Source: Rugalucina vietnamica
Lineage: Eukaryota; Mollusca; Bivalvia; Lucinida; Lucinidae
NCBI GenBank assembly: GCA_964017185.1
Contig: OZ024875.1
Location: 25,801,456 to 25,865,455 of the forward strand
Reading direction: 5' to 3'
DNA length: 64,000 nt
Below the pieces are notes generated by a model, which was given only the letters and a program-made list of their open reading frames with translations, made no database searches and was not told where the DNA came from. Position 1 is the stretch's first letter. Every line of letters begins with the position of its first letter. Both the position numbers and the translations under genes were made by a program. Of this stretch, positions 12,101 through 24,100 are shown piece by piece.

Positions 12101-15100
12101 GTGTTACTTTTTCTGATAGCTGTAGTGTCTACGAACTTTCCTGTCATACCTCGTACATTTTAGAATTTCATGGTAAAGCGGTTGTTACAATATAAAACTA
12201 AGCATGTCAGTGTTTTTGCAAGAAAACTAATATTCTACTAGGACGGTTTTACTACCAAAGCTTGCTTATGGGTTCCTTCATGAGGTAAGCATGTCTTAAA
12301 GTACTCTGGAGTCACCCATGACTTTGTATTCTGTCAAAACGTGGGTTGGCATTTCATCATACAGTTTCATGATTGATTCACCGAGGGGCTAAGTGGGCTA
12401 AATTTATTGTTAAGCAATGACTCATATCTCCTCTTCGTAATATTCAAAATCTCTTCTATAGGGTTTAAGTCATGGAAACTAACATGCCAGTAAAGGATGT
12501 CAAAAACCAGTAGTATTAATACAGCTGTACAAGGCAATATTCTTTGTATTCATCCTTAATCCGCAAAATACATTATTGATATTAGAAGAATGTCTGTCTG
12601 TGAATGTCCTGGTGATTCCCTTGACTTAAAGCTTATACAAGAGGATTTAAATATCATGAATATGAACAGTGAGACATAGCCTAAGTATAAATGTTTCTCT
12701 GTGAAATCCCAGTCCCCTATGGTATTCTGTGCCAAGAAAACAAACCATGAATTTTATGATGAAATGCCAACCCACGTTTTGGCAGAATACAAAGATATAG
12801 GTGACTCCATAGTACTTTCAGGACTTATGTGTGGTCACTGTATATACATGTTTGAAGATTTACTTGTATAAAAAAGGATTGTTTATTTTTGTCAACAATA
12901 TTATATTCTTTAGCATGCTTTATCATGGGGCTGTTGAATATGTTGCAAATACATGGATTTGTGTATACATGATTGTGAAATGAGTGGTCAGCTCAGAGCA
13001 AGTGAGTCGTTTTTCAGTTACTTCCAGGTTGAAATCGTCGGACCCATTTTCTTAGCTTTTTGAGAAAAAATAAGCCAGATTTTTCTATGTAGTCATTGAC
13101 TTCAGTTGTCACATAAGAACCTGAAACAAAAGGCATGTCATCTTTCAGCAAACAATAAGTGCACACGAGCCACCCAAAAATACTCACTTCGAGAATTTTC
13201 CAGAAAAACATGTTTACACTAACTTTTTCCAGAGAAATACATTTCCATGACCCCAAAATAATTTTTAATTTTTCATGTTATGTATCCTAGACATGTAGGC
13301 TTTGTGTAATTTTTATTCACACGCATTCCATTTTCCAGGAAATGGGTCCCACGAAAACCAGTTACATTTCCAATTCTAAACCAAGCTATTTAAAATTTTA
13401 AAAGAATAACTATATTTAGTCATTCCTTGTATCTGTGACGTCTATTAGCAATAAATGCACATCATCATTTGATTGACAAATTAAATAAAAACAGTATATG
13501 TCTGTTTAACATACCCCACCCACTCATGTCAATATTGAAAAACTCTTAAGGCATGCTTACCTCGTGAAGGAACCCACAAGCAAGCTTTGTTCGTAAAACC
13601 GCCCTGGTAGAATATTAGTTTTCTTTCAAAATAACATTGACTTAGTTTTATATTGTAACAACTGCTTTACCATGAAATTCTAAAATGTACAATGAATGAA
13701 AATCAGAGTGTAACTTTGTAAATAGTGCTGATAAAGACACCAAATTTTCAGCTGTAGTACTGACAAACATGGTTATTCTTTCATAATTTACAAACAAAAT
13801 TACAAATCATTAACCATGATTCCTTGTGGATGCTTTGAAACTCAAATATCAGCGATTTTTTTTTTTGTTAAAAAATTGGCTCCATATGTTGTGTAATCAA
13901 TTTAGGCATACAGCATCATAACTCTGGAAGTTCTATATACAGAGTAAATATTTATAGGCACACTTAACACAATATTTAAACAAATTCATCCAGATGTCTA
14001 TTTCTTGCCGGTGAAGATTGTTCAAAAGAAAGAAGAGTTGTCAATTTATTTCTGAATATGGCAGAGGCATATCAATAACTGAACGCACTTGTATAAATGA
14101 TTGTGAAACTGAACTTAAAATACACTCTGGCCATTAAAATGAAAAAAAGTTTGAATGTGGAACATCTCTATGATCGATAAGAGATACAGAAAGGTATTCA
14201 GAAAATAACATGACAGTTAAGTCAGTAAGGCTCTGGTAAACAAAGTTCTTCACAAGGAAGCATAACAGACTATTTGTATCCCATTCAGGAATCATAGATC
14301 TTATTATATGTTCCTAAATAGGAATCACCGTTTCCTAAATGGGCATCACTTTTTTTCTAGCTCCCAAATAGGAATCACAGAAAATCAGAAAAAAAATCCT
14401 GATTTTAAACCCTAATAACTTTTTTTCTACACAATTAAAAAAAATTCTGAACGGTCAAAAGTTTGGAAATTCATTTATCTTTAAGCTCTCCAAAATTGGT
14501 GGAAATCGGTTAAAAACTGTGATACATTTTTTCGATTTTCTGAGAGTACTATAAAAATGACAAAAAGATGCCCAATTGAGTATCAAATTGCTATTAATAG
14601 TAACATTTACCTGTCAAAGCTATCTAGGTCAGTGATACTCAATTGGGCATCTCTCCTCCACTGATTATGCTGTCCGCTAACAGTTGGGGCCTTCATTTCG
14701 GCAAAAAGTAACAATGTGCTCCTCCATAATTGCCAGCCAAAACAGTGTTAGAAATAATTGCAATTGCGACTGGGTTGAAACGATGTCGGCCAAGCTAAGT
14801 TTTATGGTAGGATGCCCACCGGGTAACCTGAAATTTATTGCCGGCGAGCGTGAATGACACCCATTGTTTTCTTAAGATAGGCCAGTGAAAAAAGCCAATT
14901 CCGCATTGGATTATCAGCCGACCGTAAACGAGATCATTTAACAAAGTTGTCAAACCTTTACGCCCGCATTTTCTTAATCATCCTTTTATTCCTATTTCCC
15001 AAAGAATACACGGATTGGATATCGGTCTGTTTAATTCAATTAAATTACAATAGACACACGCTGATGAAAACAGACGCATAATTAATCTGTCAATTAAATG

Positions 15101-18100
15101 TGCAGAGAGCCGATAGTAGGCACGGCCTGCATTCAACATAAATTAAGCGCTCATTGGACCATCTATTTTTTCAAGGTCGATCCATGACTTCACGCACGTA
15201 TGAGTTTCCAAGCCGTAAGATCAGACACACAAATTCTCCTAACCATTAGTGTGCGCACCTGATTTTTGAAGAAGTTGATGGTCGCATGCATTCTACATTT
15301 TCGGCGTATCATGCGGGCTGTCACTTGTCAATGCAAAAACGCACGTTACGTGACGTTACATGTTACTTTATGTTTTAGTGTCGCCGATTATTACAGTCCA
15401 AAATATTGAGATACCATTATAACGTATCAAGCTGCTCAAATAAAGCGGACCCAAATAAAGTATTTACTGAAATTGGCAATTTTTATAGTAAAGTCGGTAC
15501 CGTTTTTGTCCAATATATTTCACTGGTTGAAATGAGCGATGTACACTGTTTCTACAGTAACACTTAACATCGCTGTTGTGACGTTTGATCTAGTAGTAGT
15601 AGTAGTAAAGATTAGGCTTTTAACGTCATCCTGGGCCAAACGGACTTAATCCATATTCCCACCACAAGGACGTATGACGTTTGATCGTGCCGCGTTGAAA
15701 ACTAAATACGTGCGTTCAGTCTTGTAGGAAAATCGATTGGCCAATGAGCGCTCGTGTTGAATGCAGGCCGCAGATTTGATTGACAGGTGAACTTCTTTGT
15801 TCATCAACACGTGGTCAAGTGATAATTGATTTCTTTACTAATAATTGGATTAAACAGGAGTCGCGTACACACGTCCGTATTGTCTGGCGTGCATGAATAA
15901 TGAGTGGTGATTATCTGATTAGGAGGAATTTAATGACATTTACGTAAAGGTTAGACAACGTTGTTACGACCTCCTAAATGCGGTCTGACGATTATCTCTT
16001 GAGGGAGTGCTATATATTCCGGACGATCGTAGTAGACTTACGCCACATGTTTACCGTTATACCTATGAATTTATTTGAACAGGCTGTCATTCATATTTAT
16101 AACGGTAAATCTGTGAAGAACGTCTACTACGATCCGCCGTTCGGGATGGATATCGCTTCGCTTGTTTTTTACAACTTTTTTTTTTGCCTATCGTAAGAAA
16201 ACAATGGGTGTCATTCACACTCGCTGACGATGAATTGTGTCGCCTTGTTATTACTCAAAATGACAATTATCACTTGTTCTATATTATGATACTGAGTACG
16301 GTCCCCACAAGACATGTTGAATAGTATCATGTTTGAGGCTATTGTGCCCTCTGCATCAAGAGAAATCGTTTTACCAGCTATAGCAAAGCCAGATCAGCTT
16401 TACAACCGCAACCGATTGCCGTTGGCCTCAGAATTCAGTCATTGTTGTGCATACCATGTCATCTGCATGTGCGTATTCGTGGCTAGTAAGAAAGGGCCTT
16501 GTGGTTCTTGTAAACAAAGGCAAATGGGGGAATATCCTGCAGCCACTTGGTGACGATTCACCAATCAAAATTTAAAAAAAAAAAAAAAATGAATAAAATA
16601 AAAAAGTTTTCCGACCAAAAAAATTTGGAGACGTTACCGGAAACAAGCATATTTTTTTTTTGGCCTAAGGGTCGGTAGACCTACTTTCCATGGTTCAGTG
16701 ATTTTGCCTTATATCTTGACACTCAATTAGTATATTTTCTTACTTCTTTCAGATTATGAGTTAGTACGACCAGGCCTTTGACCCCAATATACTTATAGGT
16801 CACTGTGACCTAATTTCACGGTTCAGTGATTTTGCCTTATATCTTGACACTCAATTAGTATATTTTCATACTTTTTTCAGATTATGAGTGAGTATGACCA
16901 GACCCTTGACCCCAATATACTTATAGGTCACTGTGACCTAATTTCACGGTTCAGTGACTTTGCCTTATATCTCGGAACTCAAATGGTTTATGAACAAACT
17001 TCATTCAAAGTATGTTTGCGTATGACAAGACCTTTGACCCTGAAGTAGTCCTAGGTCACTGTGACCTAATTTCACGGTTCAGTGATTTTGTCTTATATCT
17101 TGACACTCGATTGGTATATTTTCATACTTTTTTCAGATTATGAGTGAGTATGACCAGACCTTTGACCCCAATATACTTACAGGTCACTGTGACCTAATTT
17201 CATGGTTCAGTGATTTTTGCCTTATATCTCGGTACTCAAATGGTTTATGAACAAACTTCTTTCAAAGTATGATTGCGTATGACAAGACCTTTGACCCTGA
17301 AGTAGTCCTAGGTCACTGTGACCTAATTTCACGGTTCAGTGATTTTGCCTTATATCTTGACACTCGATTGGTATATTTTCATACTTTTTTCAGATTATGA
17401 GTGAGTATGACCAGACCTTTGACCCCAATATACTTACAGGTCACTGTGACCTAATTTCATGGTTCAGTGATTTTTGCCTTATATCTCGGTACTCAAATGG
17501 TTTATGAACAAACTTCTTTCAAAGTATGATTGCGTATGATAAGACCTTTGACCCTGAAGTAGTCCTAGGTCACTGTGACCTAATTTCACGGTTCAGTGAT
17601 TTTGCCTTATATCTTGACACTCAATTAGTATATTTTCATACTTTTTTCAGATTATGAGTGAGTATGACCAGACCTTTGACCCCAATATACTTATAGGTCA
17701 CTGTGACCTAATTTCACGGTTCAGTGACTTTGCCTTATATCTCGGCACTCAAGTGGTTTATGAACAAACTTCTTTCACACTATGTTTGCGTATGACAAGA
17801 CCTTTGACCCTAAAGTAGTCCTAGGTCAATATGACCTAATTTCACGGTTCGGTGATTTTCCTTTATATCTCGGCACTCAATTGGTATATGAACATACTTC
17901 TTTCACGATATGTATGAGTATGACAAGACCTTTGACCGTAAAATATGCCTGGGTCACTGTGACCTAATTTCATGGTTCAGTGATTTTGCCTTATATCTCG
18001 ACACTCAGTTGGTATTTTTTCATACTTCTTTCTGATTATGAATGAGTATGACCACACCTTTAACCCAAACATACTTATAGGTCACTATGACCTAATTTCA

Positions 18101-21100
18101 TGGTTCAGTGATTTTGCTTTATATCTCAACACTGAATGGGTATATGATCATTTTTCTTTCACATTATGAGTAAGTATCACTAGACCTTTGACTCTGCAAT
18201 ACTTATAGGTCAGTGACCTTTTTTCACGGTTCAGTGATTTTGCCTTGTGTCTTGGCACTCAGTTGGTATATGAACACACTTCTTTCACAATATGAGTGAG
18301 ACCTTTAAATCTTAGGTAGTTATAGTTAACTTTCATGGTTCAGTGATTTTGCCTTATTGCATCAAGGCAAAAAGATGTATGAGCATAATGCTTTGGGTTA
18401 CTGGTCGGGTTTGGCCTTATGTTTGACAAAGGTCAGAAGCAGTCGAGCACGCTGTCCTGCGACAGCTCTTATTGTTACTCCAACCCGTTTCAGGTGTTTG
18501 GCATTGAGCTGGTAGAACTGGAAGACAAGTTCAAGGGCAGCTTTATCTTAGTGAACAAGATAGAAACAGACACGGAACATTCACATCTACAATGGTATAG
18601 TCATCTTTATTGTAACAGACACTTGTTATAGTAGAGTAGCTTTGCAGATGTAATGTGCAGTCGAACAAAGCCACAGCTAAACCCTGTCAGTGGAAAAGCA
18701 TGGTCAAAAATGAACATCTGGCAACAGATAAAACCATCCCACCACTGCCACCGAATGTAAAGAGCAGCCAAGCAAGTCACACCTAAACCCTGTCGGTGGA
18801 AAAGCATGCTCACCCACCAAGGGTGGTTTACTGAGCTATATATCACTTATTGTGACTCTTACTAACTTCACCAACTACCGAGTTGGAAATTTGCATAATC
18901 TATTTATAGCACACTGTTACATGGATAATGTGAAATCTTGACAAGCGGCCCAGAGCTTACTGCTAACCTTCACTCATTATTTTATTGGAAATATTCTCAT
19001 CTGCTGATTCAAGAAGTGCTAATTGTCAGTTTCTAGCAATAGAATGTGTATTTACTAAGTTGCAGTAAATTATTGTATGAGAAAATCCTAATTCTAACAC
19101 ACCTCGCCTATATAGCCAATGGTTAAAAAATGTGTTATATTGTGCAACAATTTCACAATTTACTTTGCGCCGTTTTGACACTATTTTGATTAAATTATGA
19201 CGTCAGCTATCCCATATGTCACATTACCTTGACATTAGACGGTGTAATGTCATTTCAATGCGTTAAAATCATAACAAACATATGTAAACATTTGCGTACA
19301 GTCAAACGTTTGGCGGGATTTCTTCAGCCCAGTGGTGGAAAAGTTAAAGAAACTGAAGGTTTAAAATGATTTTATTCCGTTCATTGCATATTAGAATTGA
19401 AATGGATCAGCTCTATGGGTGAATTGTTGAGTAATAATTCACTGTTTGTAGGTCAGTTGTAGTAGAGTAGCTTTAAGGATGTAATGTGCAGTCTGCGCAC
19501 TCGTGATTTGATCTGCTTTACTACTGACCTCCAAACAGTGAATTATTACTCAACAAAAATTCACTGCTAGAGCTGATCTATTTCTTAAATGCATATCATG
19601 AAGACTTCAACGCTTACCTGGTAGTCAGTTTCACTTTTTCTGTGTTATTCCAGGGGAGAAGATGATGACAGTAAGATGGGACTCATCATGGTTGTTCTGA
19701 GTCTCATATTTATGAGTGGAAATGTACTGCAAGATAGTAAGTATTGGACAGGCTACAACCTTTTGGCTCTTTGTTAGCTCGCCTGCACGAAGTGCATAGA
19801 GCTATTGTAGTCACCTCGGTCGTCCGCGTTTACGTTTACGTCCGCGTCACACTTTCGGTTAAAGTTTTTTAAAAGTCTATATCTCTTGACCATGTTGATG
19901 GATCAAGTTGATACTTTGCATGTTGATAGATATTGGTCTGAAGTTTTACGCAGTACCATCATGACCCACCCTGGGTGACCCTGAGGTCAAGGTCACAGAC
20001 TTAGAAATTTTGTGTTTAAGTTTTTGTTTTGGTTAAAGTTTTTGTAAGTCAATATCTCTTGACCATATTGATGGATTGTTTTGATACTTTGCATATTGCT
20101 AGATATTGGTCTGAAGTTTTACGCAGTACCATCAAGACCCACCCTGGGTGACCTTGAGGTCAAGGTCACGGACTTAGAAATTTTGTGTTAAAGTTTTTGG
20201 TTAAAGTTTTTGTAAGTCAATATCTCTTGACCATATTGATGGATTGTTTTGATACTTTGCATGTTGCTAGATATTGGTCTGAAGTTTTACGCAGTACCAT
20301 CATGACCCACCCTGGGTGACCATGAGGTCAAGGTCACGGACTTAGAAATTTTGTGTTTAAGTTTTTGGTTAAAGTTTTTGTAAGTCAATATCTCTTGACC
20401 GTATTGATGGATTGTTTTGATACTTTGCATGTTGCTAGATATTGGTCTGAAGTTTTATGCAGTACCATCATGACCCACCCTGGGTGACCTTGAGGTCAAG
20501 GTCACGGACTTAGAAATTTTGTAATTAAATTTTTGGTTAAAGTTTTTGTAAGTCTAGTTAGTATATCTCTTGACCATATTGATGGATTGAGTTGATACTT
20601 TGTATATTGCTAGATATTGGTCTGAAGTTTTATGCATTACCATCATGACCCACTCTCGGTGACCTTGAGGTCAAGGTCACAGACTTAGAAATTTTGTGTT
20701 TAAGTTTTTGATTTAAGTTTTTGTAAGTCTATATCTCTTGACCATGTTGATTGATCGAGTTGATACTTTGCATGTTGGTAGATTTTGGTCTGAAGTTTTA
20801 TGCAGTACTATCATGACCTACCCTGGGTGACCTTGAGGTCAAGGTCACAGACTTAGAAATTTTCTGTTAATTTTTTTGGTTAAAGTCTAAATCTATTGAA
20901 CATGTTGATGGATAAAGTTGATACTTGCAGGTTGATAGATATTGGTCTCAGGTTTTATGCTGTACATCACAACTCACCTGGATGACCTTGAGGTCAGGGT
21001 CACGGACTTGGAAGTTTTGTGTTTAAGTTTTGGTTAATGTTTTTATAAGTCTATATCTCTTGAACATGTAAATTGATCAAGTTGATACTTTGCATTGGTC

Positions 21101-24100
21101 TGAAGTCATGACCCACCTGAGTGACCTTGAGGTCAAGGTCATGGGTCATAGATTTTAACAGATGTAGTGGCATAGCACAAGTCAGGCGAGCTACGCTGTC
21201 CTGCGACAGCTCTTATTTTTCATGGCCTGTTGATTCTAGAAGAGCAAGTTGTCAGTTGCTGTCAGAATGGACACTAGATACTGGTAAACTGCCACTAGAT
21301 ACAGGTAAACTGCCACTAGATACTGGTAAACCGCCACTAGATGCTGGTAAACTGCCACTAGATGCTGGTAAACTGCCACTAGATGCTGGTAGACTGCCAC
21401 TAGATGCTGGTAAACTGCCACTAGATACTGGTAAACCGCCACTAGATACTGGTAGACTGCCACTAGATGCTGGTAAACTGCCACTAGATGCTGGTAGACT
21501 GCCACTAGATGCTGGTAAACTGCCACTAGATGCTGGTAAACTGCCACTAGATGCTGGTAGACTGCCACTAGATACTGGTAAACTGCTACTAGATACTGGT
21601 AGACTGCCACTTGATACTGGTAGATGTGCCACTAGATACTGGTAAACTGCCACTAGATACTGGTAAACTGCCACTAGACACTGCTAGACCTGCCACTAGA
21701 TACTGGTAAACTGCCACTAGACACTGCTAGACCTGCCACTAGATACTGGTAAACTGCCACTAGATACTGGTAGACTGCCACTAGATGCTGGTAAACTGCC
21801 ACTAGATGCTGGTAAACTGCCACTAGATACTGGTTGACTGCTACTAGATACTGGTAGACTGCCACTAGATACTGGTAAACTGCCACTAGATACTGGTAAA
21901 CTGCCACTAGATACTGGTAAACTACACTAGATACTGGTAATCTGCCACTAGATACTGGTAGACCTGCCACTAGATGCTGGTAAACTGCCACTAGATGCTG
22001 GTAGACTGCCACTAGATACTGGTAGACCTGCCACTAGATGCTGGTAGACTGCCACTAGATACTGGTAAACTGCCACTAGATACTGGTAAACTGCTACTAG
22101 ATACTGGTAGACTGCCACTTGATACTGGTAGATGTGCCACTAGATACTGGTAAACTGCCACTAGATACTGGTAAACTGCCACTAGATGCTGGTAGACTGC
22201 CACTAGATGCTGGTAAACTGCCACTAGATACTGGTAAACTGCTACTAGATACTGGTAGACTGCCACTAGATACTGGTAAACTGCCACTAGATACTGGTAA
22301 ACTGCCACTAGATACTGGTAAACTGCCAGTAGATGCTGGTAGACTGCTACTAGATACTGGTAAACTGCCACTAGATACTGGTAAACTGCTACTAGATACT
22401 GGTAAACTGCCACTAGATACTGGTAGACCTGCCACATGATACTGGTAGACTGCCACTAGATACTGGTTGACTGCTACTAGATACTGGTAGACTGCCACTT
22501 GATACTGGTAGACTGCCACTAGATACTGGTAGACTGCCACTAGATACTGGTAGACTGCCACTAGATACTGGTTGACTGCTACTAGATACTGGTAGACTGC
22601 CACTAGATACTGGTAGACTGCCACTAGATACTGGTTGACTGCTACTAGATACTGGTAGATTGCCACTAGATACTGGTAAACTGCCACTAGATGCTGGTAG
22701 ACTGCCACTAGATACTGATAGACTGCCACTAGATACTGGTAGACCTGCCACTAGATACTGGTAAACTGCCACTAGATTCTGGTAAACTGCCACTAGATAC
22801 TGGTAGACCTGCCACTAGATACTGGTAGACCTGCCACTAGACACTGGTAGACGTGCTACTAGATACTGGTAAACTACACTAGATACTGGTTAACTGCCAC
22901 TAGATACTGGTAAACTACACTAGATACTGGTAGACGTGCTACTAGATACTGGTAGACGTGCTACTAGATACTGGTAAACTACACTAGATACTGGTAAACT
23001 ACACTAGATACTGGTAAACTACACTAGATACTGGTAAACTGCCACTAGATACTGGTAGACTGCCACTAGATACTGGTAAACTGCCACCAGATACTGGTAA
23101 ACTGCCACCAGATACTGGTAGACTGCCACTAGATACTGGTAGATGTGCCACCAGATACTGGGAGACTGCCACCAGATACTAGTAGACTGCCACCAGATAC
23201 TGGTAGACCTGCCACCAGATACTGGTAGACTGCCACTAGATACTGGTAGACTGCCACTAGATACTGGTTAACTGCCACTAGATACTGGTAGACTGCCACT
23301 AGATACTGGTAGACTGCCACTAGATGCTGGTAAACTGCCACTAGATGCTGGTAAACTGCCACTAGATACTGGTAGATTGCCACTAGATACTGATAGACTG
23401 CCACTAGATACTGGTAGACCTGCCACTACTGTCTGAACACCATCTTTCAGAAACTGCATTTTTCGAAATCTCACTTTTCGGAAACACATCAAGAAAAATA
23501 TGACCATGCCATCTTTTTGCAACCCATAAGTCCTAAAAAGTGCCACAAAAATTTTGAAAATCGGTTCACTAATAAAATAATTATGCCCAAAAATCATCTT
23601 GAATAGGCATTTTGCATGTGCAAGGGAGGTAATCCAAACACCTTAAAACTGAAAATCAAGCAAATCTGTGGAATAATTTTAAAGAGTTTGGCGCTCAGCT
23701 ATGCATACAAAACAATTTTGTTTTGGTTTGGTGCATTTTAGATGAAAAATAAGCAATTTAGATTTTTTTCCAGGAAAATAGTTACTTCCCTTGCTGGCAA
23801 TTTTACAATGGAAAAAGCCCTATTCAAAAATATTTTCTTGCATAAAATTTTTATTTGTCAACCGATTTTTCAAAATTTTTGTGGCACTTTTTAAGACTTT
23901 TGGAATGCAAAAAGGTGACATGCTCACATTTTTCTTGAGGTCTTTCAGAAAAGTGAGATTTTGAAAAATGCAGTTTCTGGAAGATGGTGTGTAGACAGTA
24001 GATACTGGTAAACTGCCACTAGATACTGGTAAACTGCCACTAGATACTGGTTAACTGCCACTAGACACTGGTAAACTGCCACTAGATACTGGTAGACCTG

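Larger units (their letters stand above)
9845..14663. mobile_element. 4.8 kb foldback element with >1 kb inverted arms
   Basis: Ends CAGTGGAGGAGAGATGCCCA and the reverse complement TGGGCATCTCTCCTCCACTG, flanked by ATTAT on both sides (9840-9844, 14664-14668), a 5 bp target duplication. Arms about 9845-11143 and 13685-14663 are alignable along most of their length (for example GATCATAGAGATGTTCCACA with TGTGGAACATCTCTATGATC). The alignment continues with 12153-12290 against 13560-13684 after skipping a nested insertion. No recognisable coding sequence, so it is non-autonomous. hAT-type (CAGTG ends) is possible but the 5 bp duplication is not the usual 8. Confidence 0.8.
9597..16665. mobile_element. 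Large TIR element (7.07 kb) with TAA target duplication
   Basis: Left end GGCCAAAAAAAAAAAAGTTC, then TTGTTTCCGGTAAC; the right end reverse-complements to GGCCAAAAAAAAAATATG, then CTTGTTTCCGGTAACG. Both ends are flanked by TAA (9594-9596 and 16666-16668). A three-base TWA duplication is typical of PIF/Harbinger elements, so that superfamily is a reasonable guess, but no transposase or Myb-like frame is seen. Most of the interior is other foldback DNA. It sits in NSMCE3 intron 2. Confidence 0.55.

Noticed and set aside
11301..12116. Short frames within the GTAC-flanked element as a transposase
   Set aside because: At most 70-85 codons, no DDE-type or zinc-finger motif seen.
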